From the NCBI RefSeq assembly GCF_001039355.2, contig NW_019775612.1, forward strand, positions 128,885-178,959: a stretch of DNA of 50,075 nucleotides, in the 5' to 3' direction. Under the pieces are notes generated by a model. The model saw only the letters and a program-made list of their open reading frames with translations. It ran no database searches and was not told the origin of the DNA. The stretch's first letter is position 1. Each line of letters opens with the position of its first letter. The position numbers and the translations under genes were made by a program. Below are positions 1 through 13,233 of the stretch, one piece after another. The stretch is from Lingula anatina. Its lineage: Eukaryota; Brachiopoda; Lingulata; Lingulida; Lingulidae.

Positions 1-1189
1 CAGGATCGGTCCATCTCCAAGGGTTTCTCACTAAATTGCCTTCAGCTTAAGCGGCTTGTCTGGCACGCCTACTAAGGCTGCTAAACGATAATTTGAATTA
101 AAATTACCCCCTAGTTGCAATTAAGAACACAAGCAAGAGCTTATATCTCGTTCCGTATTAAAGCACGTACCTAAGAGCCCAGGCACGTACACACACAGCC
201 ATAACAAAATCACAGTTCCAAACACGTGGGCCATGTCCCTGTGTACCTGATTCGGGTGCAGCAGCGCGTCTGGCGATAAACGTACCGGAGTCATCTTATT
301 AGGGGTTGATTTTAATCTAAAATTGGATTATCTCGCGTAACCAAACGGATTCATTTTTTTTTTTTCAGTAATTTACTTCCGATTTAATTGAAGAATGCAG
401 GATTTTGCTTGGTGGAGGGGGGCGGCGGGCGGGGTCAAATTGAAGGTAGATCAGTAGACATAATCCGTTCATGAGGAAAGGGAAAGGAGGGGGGTTAATC
501 ATAACATAAGGGATAGGTAAAACTCCACTGTGCCCCCCCCCCTCTGCCCCGTCCCTGGATCCGGCTTTTATAAGTTTAGTTTAAAACACATGCGACTTGG
601 ACTGGACGAGCACCGGACAGTCTGTTAAAGGAAATTATATCCGTACGGAATATAAATTCTAGTTGGGTGTAAATATAATTGGGAATCAAGGTCCAGTTAG
701 GACAGTACATCTCAGGGAAAGCATCTCCACACAGCTTCACTTTGACAGTTCAAAATACACAGTACAAAAAATCATCTTTTCGAATTTTCAGCGTCCGCGG
801 GATGACGTGGGAACAGTGCCAGTTAATTGTATGATCGTGTTTCAGAGGCTGTTACTCCCAACTCTTCACTCGCTCTTCTTGCTGTTTTATCAATCAATAC
901 GCGCTCTCTCACGTATAGCCAGGCGCAATATCTCAAGCCATCGAGCACAGGCTGCATTAAGTCAGTGCACCATTCCACATGAAAGGGGGTTTTACCTTAA
1001 CATTGGAAAAACTCGTTAACAAGGTTTACAAATGTGTTAGCTGCGCTTGCGGTTGTCCTCAATGCCATCCGCTCCTTCTGCATGTATGTCATGCAAACAG
1101 AACACACAGCTTAGCACAACCGGTTTGTTTCTCACCATTTGCCCAGCCATTTGTAAATCTGTTTGCGTTGTATGACAATTAGGCTTTTC

Positions 1190-1362
1190 CCCGCCAACAC
1201 ATTTTACTGATTTAAGATATTATTACGAAACAAACTTTTCAGAAAAAAAACGTGGACTTACTTTGGATGCAGAAATGGATTTATTAACAAGGTATGGAAA
1301 ATTATCGTTTACCCCAGGAAAATCCATTTTTGGCCTAAATGCAGGTGGGTTACCTTTAAGAT
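1190..1362 (+). mobile_element. MITE-like family A, degenerate copy 1
   Basis: The core around 1285-1340 (TATGGAAAATTATCGTTTAC, then AGGAAAATCCATTTTTGGCC) recurs near 26.8, 39.1, 48.6 and 49.9 kb. The upstream part (TTTAAGATATTATTACG) aligns with the internal part of the longer copies at 26.5 and 38.9 kb. The right end GGTTACCTTTAA looks like a decayed form of the family terminus GTTATCCCTTTAA. No coding capacity is visible, so this is a non-autonomous, inactive relic. Confidence 0.55.
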
Positions 1363-2194
1363 GACATTAGAAGTCGTATTTTAATCACAAACTGGACTAG
1401 ATCAACAATATGAACGACAAACTAAAATTGACTATGAATACTAGGAGATTGGCTAAATATTTGGCACAGGCTTTTGTAAAAAGAAAATCAGCAACTATGT
1501 TGACAAATAGGTCTTCGCGGCATGAAATATTTTATCCTTGTCACATTAATAAATAAAATATTCCATAACATATACTCAATTTATGTAACACTGGCTGAGG
1601 TCTAGAATGAAGGAAGGATTCGAATGTTCAGGTTGATAATTAACACAATCATATCCCTTTTGAGGTTATTTCTTTCCTGAACGCTCCAAATGTGCTGCAA
1701 AAAACGATGTTCTAGATCAATCACGGCCACGAGTCGCCGGTTATGTACACCATCTGTCATACATCACATGAAGTTTAACGACCGACAAGTTCCCTCTCCT
1801 CATGCAGCCTCGATGTGGCGCAAGCAGATGGTTATGAGCACGTTTGTTCCCAACGTTTTTACCAGCGTGTCTATACACAAGTACATTTGAAAGTATTATA
1901 TCGTGTTGTTGCTTACGACAACGTATCGAGTTTCCTTTTGTTACCTTGCTCAAGCATACGTGAATGTATCGGGCATTGTTCTCTTGGTGTTCGTAATTAA
2001 AACAGGACCTGCTACAGCTTATATGGACTAATAGGAACAAGATACCGGGCTCAGTGAGCTTCATAAAAAAAACATAAAATATCATTAAATCCCTCAAAAG
2101 TTCAGCAAATTTCAAGAAATTTCCTGGCCGTAAACTTCAGTCTGTAAACGACATTCTCGAGATTTTCAATTATCTTGGCCAATTTGCATTAAAG

Positions 2195-2392
2195 TTATGT
2201 TCTTTCCAAAATATGCTCCAAATGACCTTGGCGGCGTGGGAGGCACACTTGCATACGTCGCACAAAATTTTTAATTACTGAAACGAATTCTTCTTTGGGG
2301 ATTTCCTTAATTTTTGCTGTGATTGCTGCCTTCAGTTCATCAATCGTTTGAGTGTTGTTCTGGAACACATTATCCTGGAGATACCCCCACAT
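2195..2392 (-). pseudogene. C-terminal fragment of a mariner/IS630-type DDE transposase
   Basis: The 65-residue translation begins with MWGYLQDNVFQNN, followed by a helical stretch and a terminal GHLEHIL motif. This matches the usual C-terminal end of Tc1/mariner (IS630 superfamily) transposases, W/MWGYLK-x-V followed by an E-L-K helix and GGHLE-I. The frame ends naturally at 2195. Upstream on the minus strand (about 2393-2560) there is no intact DDE catalytic domain and the frame shifts, so this is a dead 5'-truncated fragment. The family call rests on motif resemblance only. Confidence 0.6.
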
Positions 2393-2813
2393 ATTTCAAT
2401 ACATTGGGTGTGGCCCCTGTGTAGGTACATCAGTCTGGGCATTACTCTATAAAACTGTGCGAGCCGTTTCGTTTGGCGCAGTTATCTGTCTGGTAATGTC
2501 TGAATTTTTTGCTCCATTCTGCCACAGATTAACAAATTTACAGAACACTGCATAGTTCATTTTACACCTTGCAAAACCGACCACTTGCATGCAAAATTTC
2601 AAATTTATTTATTTTTTAGCGGGGGGGGGGGGGTCATTCTACATGTATATGCTAGTGTGCTCTCTCTTTTAATCAATCGGCAAGTAATGGCTTTTGTGTA
2701 ACACGCTAATTACCTTGATTCACTAAATTGCTACCACTTCTCCAAATTAATGCCTCAGTCAACTTGCATCATCACTATCCATCTCCAACGTAACTCTGTG
2801 CTTTTGATTGATG

Positions 2814-2970
2814 TGTTAATGAGGCTATAGATACTCGCCGTTTTTATGTCGCAGCCGCTCTACGCTCAGTGTTACGTACTTTCAAACTGCAGTGCTAATG
2901 AGGCTATAGATACTCGCCGTTTTTATGTCACAGCCTCTCTACTATGCTCAGTGCTAAGTAATTTGACACT
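2814..2970. repeat. Tandem duplication, two copies of about 78 bp
   Basis: The segment with TAATGAGGCTATAGATACTC and CGCCGTTTTTATGTC occurs twice in direct orientation (from about 2816 and from about 2894). Each copy is followed by a diverged CTCTAC...CTCAGTG segment. The copies differ by a few substitutions and small indels, so the duplication is recent but not brand new. Confidence 0.75.
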
Positions 2971-3302
2971 GTAAAGCTGATGCTATAATCGAATTCAAAA
3001 TACAGAAGGTCCACGAGATAACGCCCCCCTGCTGTTGGGCAACTGTAGCCCAACGTGGGTGTGATTGTGTGTGTTGTAATGTGTGAAACAGGGCTCTTGG
3101 TAATATCGCGTGAGGTATTCTTAAAGGACAGCAAGCACCTGCAGGATTCCTGAGATGCTGTCCAGCTGCACGACGCCAATGAAGAGCTCTCGTGCTCAGG
3201 TTCAGATTGAAAGATAGATACAAATTTATCAAATTTGGATAAATGAAACCGTGTATCTACGTTTTCAGTATTCTGCACCTGACGCACTTTCTGAGTAATG
3301 CC

Positions 3303-3310
3303 TATATAAG
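3303..3310 (+). promoter_or_regulatory. TATA box of the DEG/ENaC gene
   Basis: TATATAAG lies 133 bases upstream of the proposed start codon at 3443. A start site about 30 bases downstream would give a 5' UTR of roughly 110 bases. The assignment depends on the first exon being correct and has no transcript support. Confidence 0.45.
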
Positions 3311-3442
3311 TTGACTTCGCGACCAACGCCCTTTAGGTTACGATATTTGGCTATAAGCTTAGATGGTTCCGGTGATTATTGAGACCTAGAGAGTGTGCCC
3401 AAAGACATGTAGAAAACACAACAGTGTGAACTAGTTAACAAG

Positions 3443-6400
3443 ATGCAGAAAAAGACCTCGTGGATAGAGACTGCCAATCGGTTAGTCGGCAACACCAAAA
3501 GACAGAAGCAGTCAGGTAAGTGTATGTTTATGATATCAACACATTAAAAAGGCACGGGAAATAATCTTCCTAAGGGTGACTTTCCATTTATACTCTTCGG
3601 TTGTGCTTTTTTTTTACAAAAAGACCAAATCGTTCACACACGCGCGCGCTTCCAAATAAAGGACATTTTAAAACATTAATGTATAGCTGAATGAACTGGA
3701 TTTAAACTGACCTTTATAATATTTTATCAATCTAATATTGAGCTGCTCATTTTGTTCCTATCTGAATTCTATGCACATTTTAAATCATTATTTTGCAAAG
3801 TCATCTAAACATTCTAAATGGACTTAAGGCTTTTAATAAGGATAAGTATTATTTTAATGAAAAGTGCTTTAAAAAATCTAAAATCTATGAGTGTAAACAT
3901 CAATTTGCTTGCCGCCTTATGTTTACATGCTGTTAATTTCAGTCAATGAGAAATTTTCCCTTCCAGTGAAAATCGTTTTTTGAAATCAATACTGTTGCCT
4001 TATTCCGGAGTCCAAGGTTTTTCGAGGCAATTATCTGAACAGGAATGTTTGAGTTGTACCTGTAATTGTATATTGTTTTATGTATTCTACACTTGAAAGC
4101 TATTTAGGCAATATTGATACATCATTATCTTAAAGGTTTGGCGGGAAATTGATGAGACTACCACCGTAAAGTTGTGTCTGATGATTAATGGTTGCACAAC
4201 ATTTTGAAGAATAATCTTTAATCTGCGTTTACATTTGATTAAAATCTACTTAGCGCCAATAAAATTAAACTTATTTTAAAAAATTTGTAAGACCAAGTCT
4301 CAAATTTGAAATTAATTTTTATAATTAAGAGTATATGAAAGTGGCACCTTGAATAAAAGGAAAGGGATAGAAAAGGCAAATTGGAACTGTTAAATGGAAT
4401 TTCTGTCGAGAAAAAACAGCCGTTGTCATTATATCTGAGTGCTTTTTGGATCTAATGAACTTCGGTTAGCTTGTCGGGAACCATGGGCTTTCGAGGGTTA
4501 TCAATTGTGCATATTGTATTTTTCCACTGCATATAACTTGCAAAACAATTTCGCCTTAAGAGCGGGAATTGTAACCATTGACCATGCAGATCGATAGAAT
4601 GTGCCATGCCAATAAGTGATTTCATTCTCATACAAAAAAAATAAAACATACAGAATACAGCCGTTAATCATTTTCCACGTTTATACGTTCGTAGGTAAGA
4701 AATATTGGCTGAAATTACAGTTCTAATACTGTGTGGATTTATTGCCTGTGATATAGATTACAATAGCGGAACGGCTGAGTACTAATGGAATCGATGATTA
4801 AAGTGCGTGGCAAACATTGCAAATATTTGATAAAGAACGGTCGAATAGCCTGGACAAATCCTCGAGCGACCCAATATTGTTCGGCGGAGGTATGAAGCTA
4901 CAAGTATGTGGAATTATACGGAGGCCTGTATCAATGCTGTTTTCAGGGGTTACATATATTTCCCTTTCCCTCGTTTACATCTTACAAAAAAGGTAAAATA
5001 CTAATATGTCTTCGTCTTTCAGTATTGTTTTTCCTCAATTTATTCACAGTCATACTGATGGTTTTTATGTTTTTTTATCATATTTGACCGTATAGTTACG
5101 GCATCGCGTAATTAAACCACTGTTGCTCAGTAACCTCCGTTACGTTTCCTAAAGTGAATGTCACAATGGAAAATAATGCTTATCAATAACTTCCAACCCC
5201 TCTCCTTTTCTTTCACTCACAGTTCATGTTAATTAAGAAAGCTGTGTTATTTGTGCATTATAAATAATTCACACACACAGAAAGTTACACACAGAAATTA
5301 AGATGTCAAGGTGAAGAACCTAACCACAGAAACAGACCAAATTTGTAGATAAGAGTTGCTCTGGAAAAATGCTGAGGGAAATAATCAACTGCTTTCTAAT
5401 TTCATATTCTATTGTTCAGCAAGTGAATCCAGCTGGTAAAGTCTAATGGAAAACGAAAACCACAAAGCTGTGTGTGAGGGTAACTCTGTACTGGTACTTG
5501 CCTCCGTCATTTTCATAAATTGTAATAAAATTTACTAAAGCAGGGTAAGTTTAGACAAACATGCAGTGTATATTCTGAAAGTCGTCTATGATGAGCCGCT
5601 GAGCGGAGTTGAGCCGCTCCAAGGAACCAGATCGAGCCATCTACGTAATGGACAACCGTCCGAGGAGTGACCGTTTCTATGTGAAGTACTTATTTGACGT
5701 AGTAACTAATTTTATTGTCGAAAATCAAAGTCAGTTTTGTAACATTGTTCATATAGATAATTTATTCCGTGAATTCCTTAAAAGCATTTGCACTCGTTAA
5801 CCTTAGAAGTGCATATTTACATTATCACTCCGTGTTAGTTTTTTGTTACGTAACACTTGTTACTAAGATAACAAATTGGTGTGTATGTAAATATGTAAGC
5901 GTAATGTTTATTCTAGGTAACTGGTAATATTCAATTATTTCAACTGTACTTAATTTAGCGAAAATAATCAGTCGATTGTTTCGTTTCAATTATCAGGTTC
6001 GACAATTGTGAATGTTATTTAAGAGGCGTAAGCCTTATCACCGTATATAATGGTTGATGTTTGAAAATGACGTTTATTTTGTTGGTCACTCTGGTTTGTT
6101 CCCGGTACATATACGTAAGATGCCTACCTTCCGTTATTTGAATCCTCCTTGAAACAAAGCATGTCATAATCAAAACATTTTGCATATATGACGTCAAATT
6201 ATAGAGAATACAGTCCTTCCATTGCTTGCGACAAATGAATCGTAGTAAACAATCTTATATATTTCACGAAAGAAATAAGGAAGTTGATCTTAAGTTGTGC
6301 TAAATCATCTACTTACTGATTTAACGTTTTCTTGGTTAAAATATTTGCGCACACGTTGATTTATTTAATACTTCTGAGGACCTGTTGGAAAAAATTGCCA

Positions 6401-9400
6401 TTTTTGAAGTAAATTAAACCTATGTCGGAGAAGATGGTAAGACGTCGCTCTTCTGCATTCGAAGTCCAAATGGAGACTTTAGAGGAAAACAAAACAAAAG
6501 GTAAATTTACGAAATTGCAACCAAAAGGCAGTTTAGATATTCTTTAAAAATCATCTGGAAATACGGAAGAAATTCGAAGAAAAGATATGCTGGATCACAA
6601 TCGGAGGCGCCTTCTTGGCACGTGTACCATTCAAAAAACTTAATAATTATCACCTAATTATATACTCGCGCAAACGAGGAAGAATCTTATGTTGATGATG
6701 TGTCATTTTAGCACTCAAAGTCATTCTATTCGACAGTGCGTGAGGGTTACTGTACCGGTCATAACATTCCTTGACCATTTGAACAGTTGTTTGAGTAATT
6801 TCCATCCCAGCCGTACCTTCACTCCAGAATTATTGGATAAATTTGAAGGAAAAGTTACATGTGTGGAAGGACTATCACGTTTGATATACTGTCAACTCAC
6901 TTCACAAATGAAGATAAGATTTACTCTCAGGTGACCCTGGTTAAGCATTCATTTTTTAAAAATCAGCATAACCCTGTGCGCAACAAACAGATTTTCAGTA
7001 AAATGACAGTTTTATTTCACCTTAAATAGGGTCATGGAGACACAAAATGTCTCCATCTTTTCACGTCCCTTCGTTTGACAGATAGCCGTAATATAATGTT
7101 CAAGAACTAAAACCAATGCAGTACGTGTGTCGTACATGTATATACCTTTATAGACCCATCAATTTTATTCCAATTAAACACGCACATATGTGACTTATTA
7201 TTATCTTGTTATATACAGTGTAATTGGCAAAACTGAACACGAAGCTGATACGATTGGTGTAGCGAAGCTATTTTACGTAATTTCATTGCACATTTATGTT
7301 ACCCCATGATAATGTTCATCATTACACCCTTACATGTATATCAACACCAAATATTGCCTTTATTTTTATTTATATTTATATTGAAGAATCCACAGAATCA
7401 AAAGCTAGCAAAGAAAGCGGATCCGTCAGCGAAGGCCTGGAACAATTTGGAGAAGACACCGACTTCCACGGACTGAAGCGTGTCTTCAGGAGAGACTATA
7501 CACTGTTACGCAGAACCTTTTGGTTGTTTTTCTTTCTGGCGGGTCTTACGGGTTTTATCGCCAACACAGTTGACAGGCTGAGCTATTACTTGCAGTATCC
7601 ACACTCGTCTGAGCTGGACGTGATGTACGATATGGAGTTAGGTAAGACCACCGCCATTTTATAGACTCTTTTATTATGACTACATGTATGAAGCCCAAAC
7701 CATTCAATTGATAGACATAGGCCTACATGTACTTCTTAATTGAAAAGCTAAACATAACAAAAATTTCCATCATATTAAAGCGATATCTGGATGAAGAGCA
7801 CCTACTCAAAATGATTAAATTTACAATTAAAATACGCTGAAAACAAACCCACATTATGTACAATGTAGCTGTAAATGACTCTGCCACATGGTACTAGAAA
7901 ATGCTTTTAACACTGACAAAGCGGTCGTGTTGGTGACATCCATCCACGTAAATTGGTGGACTTGAACACTGTATACTCAGATCATTAATGACTGAAATAA
8001 AAATTGGAATATACTATTACTTAATTCTCTCGGGGGATAATGACTAAACGGTTTATCTCTATGGAAATAACAACAATATTCTTCCTAAGTGGCAGATGGC
8101 ACTACGAAAATATTGATTTAACAACCATTTCAGACACGACTGGTACGGGTGAACAATCGATGCAATTATAAGGCTTGTTTCCCTCCACTTAACCTGACAA
8201 CCGTTTAACGGCTGATGTTCGGAAACAGATGTTAAATCTGTCACTCTGTGTGATCACTTTCCAATGAAAATAGCCTCAAAACGAGACTGTGGACGTTACG
8301 AACGTGACGTCATACGAGACTATAAAACTTGCGAGAATCTGCGTGGGACTGTGTACATTTTTCAGCGACAGTTGAGTTTGAAACTCTCTATGTGCAGCTT
8401 ATGTCGTCTAAGAAACCTGAAAGCAATGCAACTAGTGCAAAGTCTGGTGACGTAGCGTAAAATTACTTGAGATTTCTCAGTATTTTGAGGAGAACGGGGT
8501 CCAAAATATTGTCAGACTATCAACTGGGGTGCAACAAGGAATAAAAGTCGACATAATTTATAGACAGATACTGTGTGGTCGTTTCCCTTAAGTCCTGTCG
8601 AATTATAATCTGTTGTACGTACACGAATTGTTTTGTGTGTCACTATCATGGATGCTCCCCATTACGGCCAGCGCTTTTTTTTTTTTTTTTTTTTTTNGCA
8701 TAGTAATCACTATGTTCAATACTTGATAAGACAATGAAATGTATCACCATATTGTGATAACCAATGGGGCCCTGGATGATGTATTTGTATTGTAATCTGA
8801 GGACATGGCCCAGGATAAGGATAGGATTGAGCCAGGGAACAAATCACTAGGGCAAATCATAGGTGATAACTTTGATCAATCAGTTGCTCATAGCAGCGTC
8901 TGTCACTATATCACTAGTAGCAGTCATGTGTGGAATAATCAGGGTCTAACCTGTGATGGAAATGGTGGGAATTGTTGACCAAATGAACAAATTATAATTA
9001 TTATAAAAATTATTAAAACTGAGGCTGATACTGCTGTAGGATTATGAGATGTCTTCCTATGTCAGCACTTGCAGTAGAGAAGGTTTGGTAAGAAATGGTA
9101 GTGAGGTATCAGTGCTGTTCAGGTGAGTCAGATAATAATCAAGTGTCCATTTAAATTGGGGATTATTGGTCACAATCAATATACCCATGTCCTTCTTGCT
9201 ATAAAACTGGCACTGTTTCAAGTATATAATTAATTGATCTAATGTCCTGGACTTTTTTTTTTTTTTTTTTTTTTTTGACAGCATTTACTCTTTAAGGAGT
9301 ACATTGCACTAGTATGGGGGTATTGGGGCAAAAGGGAAGAGGGTGCAATATAGAGTGTTATCCCTGCTTTTTGCGATCATATCGCCGACTGCCGCAAATT

Positions 9401-12400
9401 CATATTATATCTTTTAATGTGAATTAAAATTCACATAAGTAAGATACTAATAGCAGCCTTAATTTCTGGTGTATTGTTTTTCAAAAGAAACAACACGATG
9501 TTGATAATGTGTTGGCTTAACATCCTTAAGCATGGGAACACCTACACATATCCAGAGACTGACATTGATGATATGCAAGTGTCTACCATAGTGCTTTCCA
9601 GGGGCGGATCCAGAGATATTTTCTGACAGTCTTCCAAATTATCTTTGTTAATCCATCCTCCATTTTTGACCGTCTTCCGACAGAAAACATTACATACCCG
9701 TCAGTGTAAACTTAAAAATCTGACCGTCTTCCGGAAGACCCAGAAGACGGCCTAAATCCGCCCCTGCTTTCGAAGCTCTGAGATAAAAAATATGGAGATG
9801 TTATTTGCCAAACTATAGTCAGCTGAAAATTGTAAAAAAACGTAATATATGCTAATTTGCTTCAATCCCCTGGTAATTTTTTCCAAAAAAAAATCTAAGT
9901 GACCTTACTTTTGTTTTGTTTCACCTAACCGTCACATGGTTCGTACAAAACGTGAAAATTAACGGAATGGAACGATCGTGCAAAAAAGTACTGATTTTTT
10001 TACCATCAAATAATCAACAAATTCTTTATTTGTTGCAGAGTTTCCAGCCGTAACCATATGCAATATGAACTCCTATAGGCTATCCGCTTTGACAGACGTT
10101 GATATATTACATTTTGGTGAAAAACTACACATTTTAGACGAAAACCGCCGTCTTATACACCCGGAATATTATAACCAAAGCTGGGTGGATTGGGTGCACG
10201 GTATTAATTGGACAGAGTTAGCTGCCAACGATGACGAAGGTAGATATTCTTTTTACTTTTGCAAAATACAAGCACAGATTCATACGGAGGCATATTGCTG
10301 CCATTTTGTTATATTTCATATTTTGAAATTTGGAGTTATTAAATGGACATTCTAAGATATTTAGTCGGAATTTGAAAATCAAGTTAAAACAACGTGGCAG
10401 CAATACGCTGTTGTAGATTGACACACACATGTAGAGCTAGAAATTGAAATATTTCACATAAGGGTAATTACGATATCAGTTTATTGGTACATGTAGGCCT
10501 ATAATATATATACTTACAGTTAATGAAAACGCATCAGAAAACTTTCTTGTACTTTTTTTACCGAGAATCGATTCCAACCATATATACGAGTACATGTACA
10601 TATGCACTTGTCTGGTCATAAGAGAGTGGGCTGAACAGTATTTCATATTTCACATATTTCATACGAAAACTGTTATTTCTTAATGTGCCAAAGGAACTTA
10701 AAATATTATTTGCTAAATAAATGATGCGTTTTCATTGACTGTCAGTATATTTATAAATCTAGAATATGGTTTTATTTTCTTATAAAATGAACTACGCCAT
10801 GGGTGTTATAAGTTTTAAAATCTGTTCAAAAAAGAAATGCTATCAAATTACGTTGATCATTCTGGTTACTTAGTACCCTACATTATTCATTGCAGTTTTG
10901 TTTAAAAGTTACCTGGTAACATAATGGACTTTCGGTTTCGATTTAACTTTCAGAAAATTTTGACGTGCTTGAATTTATACGTCGAACCGGCCACCAGCTG
11001 GAAGACATGATACTTCTGTGTTCGTGGAAAGGGCAACACTGTGGCCCGGAAAACTTTACCTCGGTTTTCACTCATTTTGGCATCTGTTATACTTTCAATG
11101 CTGACCACTCTTATAAATACGTATCACGAAAGGCGGGGGCGGGGAACGGGTTGAAGTTATATATCAACATCGAAGAAGAGGAGTATTTGACTTCGGATGT
11201 CCTAGCAGGGCAAGATGCTGGTAGGTTTTATAATCCGGGTACATCGATGGATAAAAATGTTAATTCGATGAATATTGTCCCGTGAAAAACATGAAAATTC
11301 ACAAAATGCTTCTGCTCATTCAATACAAGTTTGATTGACTAAGTAACTTTGAATTTTGTCAATTCTGTGTCGCATTCATTCTAAAATGAGCTACTGAGTT
11401 AAAATTCCAATGTGACAGGGTTAATACCTCGTACAAAAAGTAGAAAAAGTAGCGTCCGCTGTAAGTACGCTGTAAGTGAGATGTGCCGTCTAAAATCTTA
11501 ACCTTCAAAGGAAGTAAACGCTTTTAAGACAGCGCAGTGCAGTAATGCATTTGAATTTGTTTTTAAACCTAATTTTGAATTTATTTATTGTATTACTTTT
11601 ACTTTGTGCATTTATCTAACTTTGCTCCAAAGGAAAACGGTTATTAAATTTGGTTGAGTGAATTCTTAACTCATGTGTATTTTTCATTGTAAAGGACTGA
11701 AGATGGTTATTCACGCTCAGGAAGAGCCGCCGTTTGTAAAGGAGTTGGGATTTGGAGTGCTACCGGGGGACCACCACTTTATAGCCATACAGAAGAAATA
11801 CGTAGGATTTAAGAACTTTAATCACAATTACATAACGTCTATTTACATTTTTCATATGTTAACGGCCCTTATTAGCTGATATAGTGATAACAAACAGAAG
11901 GTTGGACAGCTTGTTGAAAAATTATTTTTATTCCGTTATTGTCAAATGAGCCTAATGGCAATTTGTTTGAGAATATCTTGTGGGTCCCAATATTGTTATG
12001 CTCATCCATGTATCAGGATTTCGACTCTTACGAAAATCTGGCACTGCCACCTAGTAAATAACAGTTAAATGGTTCTTCATTGCAGGTTCACAACTTGGTT
12101 CCTCCATGGGGAAATTGCTACGACGGGAAACTCAAGTATTACTCCCATTATAGCGTCCCTGCCTGTAGGATAGAGTGTGAGACAGATACCATCGTAAAAG
12201 AGTGTGGCTGCAAGCTGGCTGAAATGCCAGGTGATTCCCCCACCCACTCTCTCTCTCTTTCTCTCTCTCTCTCTCTTTCTCCATCCTTGATTTTATCGTT
12301 CTCACTCTCCCTAACTCCCTCCCTCCCTCTCTTTCTTTTTCTGTCTCCCTCTCCTTACTTCCCTTTCTCTCTCTTCTTCCCTCCCTCTCTCTCATTCTCC

Positions 12401-12402
12401 TC

Positions 12403-12441
<39 letters not shown>

Positions 12442-12957
12442 CAGATGGTTTGTAATGAACCTGTGTATATACACTTGTACACTCATTTAAATGGTTTTCA
12501 TAACGGCTGTGTAAATAGCTTTTTTGTACTCTGCAATTGCATGTTTTATATTTATACTAGAGAAAGAGCAATTTGTAAGCCGTACATGAGACCGTATTAT
12601 ACATTTCATTACATCACTATACATCATTACAGGCAACACATCCGTATGTCTAGGACATATGTACATGGGATGTGCCTATCCAGCCTTAGGTAGGTAAAGT
12701 AAAAAATAAACGTCTACATGCATATTAATGTATATCTAGCACTGGCAATGTTGGATTTTTTATAGCTTCTCACCACATCAGTTTACTTGCGACATGCTTC
12801 CCTCATTCTGGACGAAAGTGCGCAAAGCGTTGCGGATAAGTCTTAAACTGGCACCACAGTTTTTCAAATGCGATCAGACGAATGTTGATCTTATTGTATA
12901 TTTACCTACATATAGTGAGGCTGAAATGCCATTTTGCAATTTTCTCATTATCATAAG

Positions 12958-13000
<43 letters not shown>

Positions 13001-13197
13001 CTATTGTTTCAGAGGAAGTGGAGCACTCAGACCTGTGCTCCTGTCAGAATCCATGTGATATGACCACCTATAGGCGAGACATCTCTTCCGTAAGGCTTCG
13101 AGATACTACCTTAGATATCATAGCCGAAAATAACCCGCAAGTTAAACGGGAAACACTAAGGTTATCTAATTTCTTTGATCGCAAGAGCGCGCGCGTA

Positions 13198-13233
<36 letters not shown>

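Larger units (their letters stand above)
1..3302. other. Intergenic stretch, no convincing gene
   Basis: I find no exon with domain similarity or a coherent splice partner here. Open frames, such as those near 663-1019 and 2928-3326, have low-complexity or unrecognisable translations and no splice-supported continuation. The stretch holds a dispersed inverted-repeat element copy near 1190-1362, a mariner-type transposase relic (2195-2392, minus), G/C homopolymer runs near 415-545 and 2622-2632, and a tandem duplication at about 2814-2970. The right end leads into the TATA box of the DEG/ENaC gene. Confidence 0.6.

Noticed and set aside
663-1019. 118-codon open frame on the plus strand
   Set aside because: The translation has no recognisable domain, no compositional support and no splice partner; length is within chance for the region.
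2928-3326. 132-codon minus-strand open frame upstream of the channel gene
   Set aside because: It overlaps the tandem duplication and the TATA box of the plus-strand gene, and resembles no protein.
5609-5800. 63-codon plus-strand frame inside the first channel intron
   Set aside because: Not alignable to anything I know, and not phase-compatible with flanking splice sites that I could identify.
12080-12490. Long open frame with Ser/Leu repeats over DEG/ENaC exon 6
   Set aside because: Only 12086-12230 is exon. The rest is the (CT)n intron read as SLSLSL, and the proper donor is at 12231.
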